A stretch of DNA of 64,000 nt from JASLBX01 sp036373915. Its GTDB lineage: Bacteria; Actinomycetota; Actinomycetes; Jiangellales; Jiangellaceae. The notes under the pieces are model-generated. The model saw only the letters and a program-made list of their open reading frames with translations. It ran no database searches and was not told where the DNA came from. Position numbers and translations under genes: made by a program. Location of the stretch: assembly GCA_036373915.1 (NCBI GenBank), contig DASUUU010000073.1, positions 1-64,000 on the forward strand, given 5' to 3'. This document shows positions 41,439 through 49,816 of this stretch, piece after piece (positions within the stretch are counted from its first letter, which is position 1; every line of letters begins with the position of its first letter).

Positions 41439-42257
41439 TCAACGCTCGACCTGGAGGTTGAGCCCTTGGGCAAAGAGCCGCTGAACGGCGAGGAACAGCA
41501 GCACCATCGGCAGGGCCACCGCGATGGCGCCGGCCAGCACGACTGAGACGGACGTGGACGCCTGCGAGCCCTGGAGCGAGGCCAGGGCGGTCATGATCGG
41601 GCGTACCTCGGTACTGCGGCTCAGTGTCAGGCCGAACAGCAGGTCGTTCCAGATCCAGGTGAACTGGAAGATGAACACGGTCGCCAGCGCACTCCGCGAC
41701 AGGGGCAGGTAGATCTGCCAGAAGATTCGCCAGGCCGAGGCGCCGTCCACCTCGGCCGCCTCGCGGAGCTCAGAAGAGATCGCGCCGAAGTAGTTGCGGA
41801 GCACGAAGACGGCGAAGGGGATGGCGATCGCCGTGTACAGCAGCACCAGTCCGGTGCGCCGGTCATACAGCCCGTACGCCCGGAACAGTTCGTAGAGCGG
41901 GGTGAGAAAGACCTGTAGGGGCAGGACGGTGCCGGTGTAGAGGAACATGAACCAGGCGAACCCGTACCTGATGCGCAGCACGACAACTCCGAAGGCCGCG
42001 AACGCGGCCAGCAGCACGGCTGCTGCGCCTCCCAGCGTCGCGTAGAACAGCGAGCTGGCGACGCTCGCGCCGAGCCCGGCGCTCTGCCAGGCCTCGTTCA
42101 GGTTGGAGAACAGGGCGAACGTCGACGACGGCACCCACAGCGGCACGTCGCCCCAGTCGCCGTGCGGACGGCCGGCATTGACCACGACGAAGTACAGCGG
42201 GCCGAGCCAGAGCAGTGCCGCGATGAACAGCAGCAGGTGGCGCAGACTCCGGCTCAT
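41439..42257 (-). CDS. Carbohydrate ABC transporter permease (MalG type)
   Basis: 272 aa, six helices, first one serving as signal anchor (LLLFIAALLWLGPLYFVVV). The ATPase-contacting EAA loop is ELREAAEVDGASAWRIFWQIYLPLSRSAL. It overlaps the partner permease gene by 4 nt. The operon has no ATPase gene; actinobacterial sugar importers of this kind usually share the MsiK ATPase encoded elsewhere. Confidence 0.93.
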   Translation of the reverse strand: MSRSLRHLLLFIAALLWLGPLYFVVVNAGRPHGDWGDVPLWVPSSTFALFSNLNEAWQSAGLGASVASSLFYATLGGAAAVLLAAFAAFGVVVLRIRYGFAWFMFLYTGTVLPLQVFLTPLYELFRAYGLYDRRTGLVLLYTAIAIPFAVFVLRNYFGAISSELREAAEVDGASAWRIFWQIYLPLSRSALATVFIFQFTWIWNDLLFGLTLSRSTEVRPIMTALASLQGSQASTSVSVVLAGAIAVALPMVLLFLAVQRLFAQGLNLQVER

Positions 42258-43216
42258 GCGTTCCTCAACTGCCTTCGCAGGTACGTGCTGGCGATGATCA
42301 ACACGAAGATCGTGAGCAGGACGGCGATGGCAGCGCCGTACCCGTGCCGGAACAGCAGGAACGCTTCGCGGAACATGGTGACCGCGAGGGTCTCGGACGA
42401 GCGGTACGGCCCGCCCTGCGTCATCAGCCAGATGATGTCGAACGTCTTGAGGCTGTTCACCAGCGTCATCCCGACGACCACGATCGTCATCGGCCGAACA
42501 AGCGGAATGATGATGTGCCGTAACAGCGTCCACCCGTGCGCGCCGTCGACGCGGGCGGCTTCGATCGGCTCTCGCGGCATCGCCTGCAGGCCGACAAGGA
42601 ACAGGATCACGTTGATGCCGACCACCTGCCAGGTCGACGCCACGATCATGCCGAAGGTGTTCAGCGGCGGTTCGAGCAGCCACGATCGGGCCAGGCTCTC
42701 GAGCCCCAGCGCCGTCAGCAACTCATTGGTGACGCCGTCGCTGCGCAGCATGAACGACCACACGACGCCGACCGCAGTGCCGGACAGCGCGTACGGGAGG
42801 ATGAACGGCAGGCGGTACAGCACACCGCCGGTGAACTGGAACGTTCCCCAGGCGACCAGGAAACCGATCACCACGGGCAGCACCAGCGATGCCCCCAGCC
42901 AGATCATGGTGTTGCCGAAGGACGATGCGAGCACCGGATCGCTGAAGAATCGTGAGTAGTTCGCAGCACCGACGAACTCCGGCTGGGCCATTCCGTCGGC
43001 ATCGGTGAAGCTAAGCGTGAACGTGCGGAGAAACGGCCAGATCAAGAACACGAACACCATGACGGCGGCCGGCAGCACAAAGCCGTAGGCGGCGAACCTG
43101 CGCCGGCGCCCCGCCCAGATATCGTGCCACCACCTGCCCGGACGGCGGCCGGCACGCCGTGCCGCCGGTCCGGCCAACGGCTCGGAGGCCGCCGTCGGGG
43201 TCTCCGTACGGCTCAT
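42254..43216 (-). CDS. Carbohydrate ABC transporter permease (MalF type)
   Basis: 320 aa. A basic N-terminal arm (RRAGRRPGRWW) is followed by six helices; the EAA loop is EPIEAARVDGAHGWTLLRHIIIPLVRP. Its ATG overlaps the stop of the binding-protein gene (ATGA). With MalG and the lipoprotein it makes the importer of the locus. Confidence 0.93.
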   Translation of the reverse strand: MSRTETPTAASEPLAGPAARRAGRRPGRWWHDIWAGRRRRFAAYGFVLPAAVMVFVFLIWPFLRTFTLSFTDADGMAQPEFVGAANYSRFFSDPVLASSFGNTMIWLGASLVLPVVIGFLVAWGTFQFTGGVLYRLPFILPYALSGTAVGVVWSFMLRSDGVTNELLTALGLESLARSWLLEPPLNTFGMIVASTWQVVGINVILFLVGLQAMPREPIEAARVDGAHGWTLLRHIIIPLVRPMTIVVVGMTLVNSLKTFDIIWLMTQGGPYRSSETLAVTMFREAFLLFRHGYGAAIAVLLTIFVLIIASTYLRRQLRNA

Positions 43217-44541
43217 CCCCGGGCGTCCCACTCCTGCCGAGCGATCTGCTCGATGTTTTCGAGCACGTCCTGGTACTGGTCGGGGTTGAGCATGAAACGG
43301 CTAAGCTCGTCGACCGCCGCCTCGACGATGGCCGGTGGCGAGGCCTCCCAGTACCGCTCGATGAGTCGGTAGCCGCCCTGGTCGACGGCGTCCACGACCG
43401 ACTGCAGGGCCGCGTCAGGGGCGGCCGCGCCGGGTGTGGCCGGCGTGTCGCGCAGCTGTTCTGACCACGCCTGTTGCGTCTCGGGCTGGACCCACCACTC
43501 GACGAAGCTGCGGGCCGCGTCCGGGTTGGGCGCGTTCACCGGGATCGCAAGCGGCCCGGTCTCGAAGATCACCACGTTCTCGGCGAGGTCCGGATTGCGG
43601 TTCGGCAGGATGAACGTGTCGTAGTCGGTACCAGGCTCGAGCCCGGCGTCCTGGAACGTCCCGTTGAACCAGGTTCCGTTGAGCACCATCGCGATCTCAC
43701 CGCCGGCGAACTGGGCGGCCATCTGATCGTCGAGTGGCAGGTCCAGGCTGCTGAAGTAGCCGGCCTCGAGCCACTCGCCCCATTCCTGGAGGGCATCGAC
43801 AACGAGCGGATCGGTGTACGACTCCTCACCGTCGGTGAGCCTGTCGTAGAAGTCCGGGTCGGTGCGAGCTATGAACTCCTCGAACCAGATGAACGCCGGC
43901 CACCGGCCGTCGGTGGTGGCGTAGAACGGTGTGACACCGGCTGCGACGAGGGAGTCGGCGACCTGCTCGAGCTCCTCCCAGGTCTCGGGCACCTCGAGCC
44001 CGTGCTCGTCGAAGACCCGCTTGTTGTAGAAGACCGGCCAGTAGGAGATGTGCAACGGCGCGGCGTAGATGCCGTCGCCGGAGGTGAACGCGGCCGCCAG
44101 GTCCCCACTTAGGTTTCCGGCAGCGACCTGCTCGTCCCAGAAGTCGGACAGCTCTGTCAGGTGTCCGGCGGTGACAAGATCCTCGAGCCGGTAGCCCGAC
44201 CACCAGGTCATCACGTCCGGTGACTCGGACGACGGCAACGATGACTGAACGACCTGCTGGTAGGACGTCGTGTCGGCGTACGCGACCTGGCTGAGCGTCA
44301 CTCCGAGCTGGTCTTCGCCCAGCGCCAGGACCTCGCCGAAGAAGTCTTCCCAGAAGGCCTTGTCGTGGACGAACGTCACCTCACCGCTGATCTCCGGTTC
44401 GTCCTCTGCAACAGGTGTCGCCTCCGTATCGCCTTCCGTATCGCCTGCCGTGTCGCCATCACTGGAAGGTGGCGCACAGGCAGCGACAGCCAGCGCCGTC
44501 GCCATCAATCCGGCCACCAGCCGTGCACGTGGAGCTCTCAT
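43213..44541 (-). CDS. Sugar ABC transporter substrate-binding lipoprotein
   Basis: 442 aa, family 1 solute-binding protein. Lipoprotein signal peptide MRAPRARLVAG with lipobox AVAAC (Cys22), then a low-complexity acidic linker (GDTAGDTEGDTEA). The mature domain has aromatic binding residues (MTWWSGYRLEDL, ISYWPVFYNKRVF, WPAFIWFEEF, LNGTWFNGTF) typical of oligosaccharide binders. ATG 44541 follows GGAGGG. First gene of the leftward operon binding protein-MalF-MalG-GH38-uxuA. Confidence 0.93.
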   Translation of the reverse strand: MRAPRARLVAGLMATALAVAACAPPSSDGDTAGDTEGDTEATPVAEDEPEISGEVTFVHDKAFWEDFFGEVLALGEDQLGVTLSQVAYADTTSYQQVVQSSLPSSESPDVMTWWSGYRLEDLVTAGHLTELSDFWDEQVAAGNLSGDLAAAFTSGDGIYAAPLHISYWPVFYNKRVFDEHGLEVPETWEELEQVADSLVAAGVTPFYATTDGRWPAFIWFEEFIARTDPDFYDRLTDGEESYTDPLVVDALQEWGEWLEAGYFSSLDLPLDDQMAAQFAGGEIAMVLNGTWFNGTFQDAGLEPGTDYDTFILPNRNPDLAENVVIFETGPLAIPVNAPNPDAARSFVEWWVQPETQQAWSEQLRDTPATPGAAAPDAALQSVVDAVDQGGYRLIERYWEASPPAIVEAAVDELSRFMLNPDQYQDVLENIEQIARQEWDARG

Positions 44542-44586
44542 TCCACCCTCCTGACCAACGCTGCCCGTAGCAGACAATAGTCGTCT

Positions 44587-44595
44587 ACTAGTATG
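44587..44595 (-). promoter_or_regulatory. CATACTAGT site upstream of the importer operon
   Basis: On the minus strand CATACTAGT (44595-44587), 46 bp before the binding-protein ATG. It shares CATAC-Y-AGT with the sites at 36721 and 48999, marking it as a probable GntR operator. Confidence 0.5.
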
Positions 44596-44699
44596 TTAGT
44601 GTGCTGCACAGTAGTGGAATCTCCGCAGCAGGTCAATGAGTCGGCCGTAGGATCGGCGGCGCTCGGCCAAGCCGGGATTCGCTCGTCGTCGACTACGTT

Positions 44700-44732
44700 G
44701 AGGACGTCCCTGCTCGCGACCGAGCGGTCCTC
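44700..44732 (-). terminator. Hairpin after the DUF4432 gene
   Basis: GAGGAC (44700-44705) pairs with GTCCTC (44727-44732) and GCTCG with CGAGC inside. It begins 2 nt past the DUF4432 stop on the minus strand and separates the GH38/DUF4432 unit from the importer operon promoter. Confidence 0.65.
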
Positions 44733-44733
44733 G

Positions 44734-45792
44734 TCAGCCCAGCAGTGTGATCGACCACTCGAGCGACTTGCGCTCCCCGGCCGGGTAGTTCAGGGCGCTG
44801 CCGTTCGCTACCGCCTCGGCCAGTCCGTTCGTCGGGTAGCTGGAGAACGGCTCCAGACCCACCGTGTAGATCCGGCCCCACCACGGGTAACCCTCGGATG
44901 CACCGAGCTCCTGCCACCGCCACAGGTAGGGCAGCACGCGCGCATCCCACGCCACCCGCAGGCCCGTCCCCGAACCAGGGTCGCGCACTTCGTACCACCC
45001 CTCGGTGAAACCGGTGAGGTAGACGATGTCGCTCGGTTCACCCCGAGCGCCGACGAGCGAAAGGTCGACCGTTCCCCCATCGGGTCCAGGAACCTCCGGC
45101 CACCGCCACGGCCCACCCGGCGCGACCAGCCGGTGCGGGGGGTTGATCGCGTCCGGATGCGGGATCACATTGGCGCCGTCCGGCAGCGTGATGCGGCACC
45201 CCGGGCGGAGGAACGGCCGGCCGAACACCACGTGCTGGCCCCACATCGCCGGTAGGTCTACGGGGGCGTCGTTGACGGTCTCCTCACGCACTTCGAGCGC
45301 CGGCTCGCCCGCGCCCAGCCGAAGTGTGCGGGACACTCGGAACGGCATCCGGCGGCCGTGAACGGTGAAGGTGACCGCCACCTCTGACTCGCCGTCCGCG
45401 ACTATCGCGTAGTCCCAGGCGAGACCGGCAACCTCGTCGTGCTGGGCCAGCTTCACTCCGCGGTACGTACTCGGGGCGCCGCCGGACGGAAAGATCTCCT
45501 GCCACCCGCCCTCGTAGCTGTCCACGAACGTCGCCACGTCGTCGGTTCCCCCGCCGGCGACGTCGGCCGGGTTCCGCAGCCCGATCGGCGACAGCCACAC
45601 ATAGTCCAGGTCGCGCCGCTTGTCGTTGAACTCGACAACGTCGGCGCCCTTGTCGGCCAGCACGGTGACCCGCAACCGCTCGTTCTCCAGCACCACCGCG
45701 CGCATGCCCGCGTAGGTGATCTCGTGCACCCGCGGGCCCCAGTTTCGCCGCGGCCGCCACCTACCGACGACGGGCGGATGGTCCGGGCTCAC
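44734..45792 (-). CDS. DUF4432 family protein (aldose 1-epimerase-like fold)
   Basis: 352 aa beta-rich protein of the galactose-mutarotase-like superfamily. It has RVTVLADKGADVVEFNDKRRDLDYVWLSP early, PSGGAPSTYRG and LPAMWGQHVVFGRPFL centrally, and WWGRIYTVGLEPFSSYP late; His and Glu residues in these could do proton transfer on a sugar ring. It probably interconverts anomers or modifies the released sugar. GTG 45792 overlaps the second GH38 stop (GTGA). Confidence 0.82.
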   Translation of the reverse strand: MSPDHPPVVGRWRPRRNWGPRVHEITYAGMRAVVLENERLRVTVLADKGADVVEFNDKRRDLDYVWLSPIGLRNPADVAGGGTDDVATFVDSYEGGWQEIFPSGGAPSTYRGVKLAQHDEVAGLAWDYAIVADGESEVAVTFTVHGRRMPFRVSRTLRLGAGEPALEVREETVNDAPVDLPAMWGQHVVFGRPFLRPGCRITLPDGANVIPHPDAINPPHRLVAPGGPWRWPEVPGPDGGTVDLSLVGARGEPSDIVYLTGFTEGWYEVRDPGSGTGLRVAWDARVLPYLWRWQELGASEGYPWWGRIYTVGLEPFSSYPTNGLAEAVANGSALNYPAGERKSLEWSITLLG

Positions 45793-48700
45793 GGCTGCTC
45801 CCCGCCCCCGCGACCAGCAATGTGCAGCAGCACGGCCACCGATCCCAGCCTGGGTACGGGCACCTCGATCGCACCGTCGACGGAAGCTGCGTCCCCGAGC
45901 GGCTCCGCGAGATACGTGGCCAGGCTCGCGCTCTCCACGTCGAACTGCGGCCCGATCCGGACCCGGACCGGTTCCTCGGCGAACGATTGCAGGCGGACGA
46001 GCGCCTGATCCGGCCGGTCATCAACCCCTGTGATCGAGACGACGCGTATCCGGTCGTCGTCCACCTCCAGGAGCGACCGCACCGTCGGGCCGTCCGGGTC
46101 GGCCGCACCTGCGGCGACGACCCAGCGGAGTGGATTGGTCACCTCGGCGGCGGTCCGCATGGCGAGCGCCGGCACCGACTCCTTCGCGCCGGGTTTCGGC
46201 ACGCCCACGGCGTAGTGGAACGACATCTCGAAGCCCTGCTGCGCCGGGAAGTTGGTGTCCCAGACGTTGTTGTGCACCCAGGAGTAGACCGTCGCCGGCT
46301 CCCGAGGCGCGGTGCTCTCCGGGAACGGCGCGTACGGCAGCGCGATCACTTCCGGGTGCACGAGCGGCGCGTCGCGAGTGGCCCAGGCAACGGGACTGCC
46401 CTGACCGTCGAACGTCACCCACGAGCGCACTGCCCGCATGTGTTGCGGCGCGCCGGGGACGTGCTCGAGGCCGGTGCCGGTCACCGCACCGGTGATCTCA
46501 TACCGGACCGTCGGCTCGGGCACCGCGAACGGGAACGCGAAGAATGCGCTCTCCTTGGTCGTGGTCGCCGGCTTGGACAACCGGTTCTCGATGTGCAGCA
46601 CGGTGCTGTCGCACGGCAGCCGTACGGTCACCCGGAGCCAGCGGGCTCCGTCGACCGGGGACTCGTAGACCAGGCGTTCCTCGACCGCGGTGCTCACCCG
46701 TTCGATGAGGACGGCCGGGCGGGCCAGAGAGCGCCCGCCCAGCAGTTCGAGCATGTTCGAGACGGTGACCATGCCGGACGAGTGGTTGAACCCGCCCGCC
46801 ATCACGTAGGAGTCGTAGACGTATCCGTTGAATCCGACGGTGCTGTCCTGATTCACCAACTCGCGGTCGGTGTCCTTGCCGACGATGGACGCGATGCAGG
46901 CGCGGGCCAGGTCGATCCGTACCCGCAGGTGCGCGTTCTCGAGCACCATCGGGTCGCCGTTCCCGGGCGAGGACCGCGCGGCCGCCTGATCGAGTTCGGG
47001 TACGACGTCCAGCCGCACCAATCCACACGCGGGCACATCCTCGACGTGTGCCCTTAGGAACCGGCCGGCGCTGCGGTGGTTCGGGTTGACCTGTTCAGTG
47101 ATCTCCAGCGGCACCGGCTTGCCGGTTCGCGCGTCCCGGACCGCGACCGGGACATCCAGCGGAACCCGGCTCTCCCTGAGGAACAGCGCGGCGGTACCAG
47201 ACCTGGCAAAGCCCGCGGTGTTGACGGCGTAGTACGTGGCCAGCGCGTCCGGACTGGCCGCAAGCGCAGCACCGAGCCGGGCCGTCGCGTCGTCGAGGAA
47301 CTCGTTGGCGGCGTCGATCGCCCGCAGGGCGCTCCCATACTTCCAGTGCCACTGCTGGTCGCCGGACTGCATGCCTTGGTCGCCGTCGGTCCATGGTTCG
47401 GCGGCACCCCAGGTGTGCTCGTTGAACAGCGACACCGCGCCGTAGACGGCGCGCGATCGGTCGGCTTCGTGGGGTACCCGTTCCCCGCCCACCAGCCGAG
47501 CCAGGTTGCTCATCGTCTGTGCATCGGTGATGGTTGCCTGCGCGTGCCGGGTCAGCGCCTGCGGCCGGGCGCCGGAGCCCACGCCCTCGACCCACCAGTC
47601 GCCCCAGTCGCCCTCGAAGGTGGTGATCTGGTCGCCGAGTCGCTGCTCGGCGTCCCGGAAGAAGTCCTCGTTTCTGGACATCCGCAGCCGCGGGTAGGCC
47701 CAGGTCTCATTCCACCTCCGGACCGTCTCGGCCATGATCAGCCGGGGCGGCGCGTTGTCGGCGAAGTGCCCTTGGACCCGCAGGTGGAGCACGTCCCACG
47801 GGTAGGGATCCCGTTCGCCACCTGCGCCCGCCAGACTCCAGCCGAAGATGTGATCGGGGTAGGGGTACGGGTTCGCAGCGAGCGAGGCAAGGTACGACGG
47901 CAGCAGGTCGTCCACCTCCTGGTAGGAGGTGTTGAACCCGAGCATCGGGCCTTCCATGTAGGCCAGCCCGTGCGGCGAGTCGGTCATCCAGACCAGGACC
48001 TCGTTGCCGGCGGGAGACCGCCAGCGAAACAGCCGCGGAAGATTGGCCCCACCGGTCAGGTGCGGAACCGACCGGCCCGCGTAATTGTGCGCGACGGACA
48101 GGTAGCGCACACCGAGTTGGGCAAGGGCGTCGGGCAAGCCGGCCACCGTGCCGGGAACGTCGGTTTGCATGGCGGTCGTGAACTCGACACCGTAGTCCGA
48201 GCGCATGTCGCGGGCCAGCCGCAGCAACTCGTGTAGCTCGTCGGTCGAGCAGGTGTCGGTATGCAGGTTGTACGGCATCGCGGTCAGCTCGATGCGGCCC
48301 TCACGGACTCGCGAGACGAACTGATCGACTCGCCTGGCCGGCCGCACCCGCCGCCATTGGTCGAATGACCACAGCGACTCGACCGCCCAGCGGAATCGCG
48401 CGTTCTCGGGCCAGCTGTCGGTGGCCGCCGTCAGATCGAGGCAGGCGTCCAGGAACGCCACGTGCTCGGCCAGCACGGTCCCTTGCGGATCCGTGTAGCC
48501 GATGTCCAGGTGCGAGTGATGCACCAGGTGGATCGTCCACTGCCGCTGCGGGTTCACCTCGACCCGGATCGCCCTGGCCGGGTCCAGAGCCGGGAGTTTA
48601 AGGTCGACCAGTTGTGCTCGCTCGACCGCCGGTACCAGCACGCGGACCGAGCCGGCGGGGCCGTCCAGCACCTCGGAGGGCAGAACGCTGCCACTCGCCG

Positions 48701-48941
48701 TCCGCACGACCACATCAGAGGGCCGGAGCTGCGGGCTGCTGCCGAGGCCGTCGACTGCGACGCGTAATGACTGCAGCCGCGTGCCGTCCCCACGATCTTT
48801 CAGCAACGGCTCGACGACCACGCGGACCCGGCGGCCGCCGACAGTTTCCTCCGCCGCCAGCGCGGAGTCGAACAGGCTGGCTCGAGCCACGTCGAAATCC
48901 CGAAGCGAGTTCTTGATCAGGGCACGAGTCGTCACGCGCAT
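45789..48941 (-). CDS. GH38 alpha-mannosidase-like glycoside hydrolase (second, larger copy)
   Basis: 1050 aa from ATG 48941 (preceded by GAGAGAGG); ATGs at 48986 and 49001 would add 15-20 residues. An N-terminal domain of about 135 residues precedes the catalytic part, which has the zinc motif HHSHLDIGYT (His144, Asp146), nucleophile Asp261 in AMQTDVPG, and FNEHTWGAAEPW. The C-terminal sandwiches contain FNGYVYDSYVMAGGFNH and VHNNVWDTNFPAQQGF. It is only distantly similar to the first GH38, so the two probably cut different linkages of one substrate. Cytoplasmic. Confidence 0.87.
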   Translation of the reverse strand: MRVTTRALIKNSLRDFDVARASLFDSALAAEETVGGRRVRVVVEPLLKDRGDGTRLQSLRVAVDGLGSSPQLRPSDVVVRTASGSVLPSEVLDGPAGSVRVLVPAVERAQLVDLKLPALDPARAIRVEVNPQRQWTIHLVHHSHLDIGYTDPQGTVLAEHVAFLDACLDLTAATDSWPENARFRWAVESLWSFDQWRRVRPARRVDQFVSRVREGRIELTAMPYNLHTDTCSTDELHELLRLARDMRSDYGVEFTTAMQTDVPGTVAGLPDALAQLGVRYLSVAHNYAGRSVPHLTGGANLPRLFRWRSPAGNEVLVWMTDSPHGLAYMEGPMLGFNTSYQEVDDLLPSYLASLAANPYPYPDHIFGWSLAGAGGERDPYPWDVLHLRVQGHFADNAPPRLIMAETVRRWNETWAYPRLRMSRNEDFFRDAEQRLGDQITTFEGDWGDWWVEGVGSGARPQALTRHAQATITDAQTMSNLARLVGGERVPHEADRSRAVYGAVSLFNEHTWGAAEPWTDGDQGMQSGDQQWHWKYGSALRAIDAANEFLDDATARLGAALAASPDALATYYAVNTAGFARSGTAALFLRESRVPLDVPVAVRDARTGKPVPLEITEQVNPNHRSAGRFLRAHVEDVPACGLVRLDVVPELDQAAARSSPGNGDPMVLENAHLRVRIDLARACIASIVGKDTDRELVNQDSTVGFNGYVYDSYVMAGGFNHSSGMVTVSNMLELLGGRSLARPAVLIERVSTAVEERLVYESPVDGARWLRVTVRLPCDSTVLHIENRLSKPATTTKESAFFAFPFAVPEPTVRYEITGAVTGTGLEHVPGAPQHMRAVRSWVTFDGQGSPVAWATRDAPLVHPEVIALPYAPFPESTAPREPATVYSWVHNNVWDTNFPAQQGFEMSFHYAVGVPKPGAKESVPALAMRTAAEVTNPLRWVVAAGAADPDGPTVRSLLEVDDDRIRVVSITGVDDRPDQALVRLQSFAEEPVRVRIGPQFDVESASLATYLAEPLGDAASVDGAIEVPVPRLGSVAVLLHIAGRGGGEQP

Positions 48942-48996
48942 CGCCTCTCTCGGCTCGGCGGAAGTGAATGGCAGTCGGCCAAGCATGTAGTGTCCT

Positions 48997-49019
48997 ACCA
49001 TACCAGTGCGGTACGTGGT
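48997..49019. promoter_or_regulatory. GntR operator between GH38 and its regulator gene
   Basis: CATACCAGT (48999-49007) lies within TACC-AGTGC-GGTA (49001-49013) and a wider ACCA...TGGT frame (48997-49019). It is between divergent promoters; TAGGAT (49035-49040) is a likely -10 for the regulator. Best candidate for the primary operator of the locus. Confidence 0.6.
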
Positions 49020-49048
49020 ACCTACCTCGGACGATAGGATGAGTGGTC

Positions 49049-49771
49049 ATGACACGACGCGTGCTCGGCGCGCCGCGACGGAGCCAGCTGGACACGCTGC
49101 GCGGCGCGAGTACACGTTCTCACGTCTACAACGTCCTGCGGCGGGCCATCGTCACGCTGGAATTCCTGCCTGGGCAGGCGCTGTCGGAGAACGAACTCGC
49201 CGCCAAGTACGCAGTCAGCCGGACTCCGGTTCGCGAGGCTCTGATCCGGCTCGCGGACGAGGGACTGGTCGAGGTGGTGCCCCAGCTCGGCACGTTCGTG
49301 TCGCGCATCAGCGCTCGAGACGTCATCGAGGTCCGGTTCATCCGCGAGACGCTCGAGCGTGCCTCCCTTCCCGATGCGATCAACCGGATCGGGCGCGACG
49401 ACGAGCGCAAGCTGCGGCGCCTGCTCGAGGAGCAGCAGGAAGCCGAACAGGACGGCGACCTGCAACGGTGGTTCACTACGGACGAGGACCTGCACCGGAC
49501 GCTGCTCGAGATCGGCGGGCATCCCAAGATCTGGCCGATCGTGTCGTCCACCAAGGCACACCTGGACCGGGTCCGCATGCTCTCGTTGCCCGACCCCGGC
49601 CTGCTCCGTGAGCTGCACTCCCAGCACCGCGCGATCGTCGAGAACGTCATCGCCAAGGAACAGAACAAGGCCGACGACGTGCTGCGCCACCACCTACAGC
49701 TCGCGCTAAGCGCGCTCCAGTCGCTCGAGAAGCGCTACCCCGATTACTTCATTCTCGACGACGCCGGGTGA
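49049..49771 (+). CDS. GntR family regulator, FadR/FCD subfamily
   Basis: 240 aa. Winged helix at residues 22-85 (SHVYNVLRRAIVTLEFLPGQ, then SENELAAKYAVSRTPVREAL), and a C-terminal FCD helical domain with the metal/ligand residues in FTTDEDLHRTLLEIGGHP, HSQHRAIV and LRHHLQLAL. FCD regulators such as UxuR and ExuR sense sugar acids. Divergence from the second GH38 gene and the shared CATACYAGT sites identify it as the locus regulator. ATG 49049 has TAGGAT 8 nt upstream. Confidence 0.9.
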   Translation: MTRRVLGAPRRSQLDTLRGASTRSHVYNVLRRAIVTLEFLPGQALSENELAAKYAVSRTPVREALIRLADEGLVEVVPQLGTFVSRISARDVIEVRFIRETLERASLPDAINRIGRDDERKLRRLLEEQQEAEQDGDLQRWFTTDEDLHRTLLEIGGHPKIWPIVSSTKAHLDRVRMLSLPDPGLLRELHSQHRAIVENVIAKEQNKADDVLRHHLQLALSALQSLEKRYPDYFILDDAG

Positions 49772-49816
49772 CCCGATCCCTGCGGGCGGGCGGGCCCGAA
49801 CGGTAGGCTCGTGATC

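Noticed and set aside
41439..44541. Broken sugar ABC operon because the ATPase gene is missing
   Set aside because: Actinobacterial sugar importers routinely share one MsiK ATPase encoded elsewhere.
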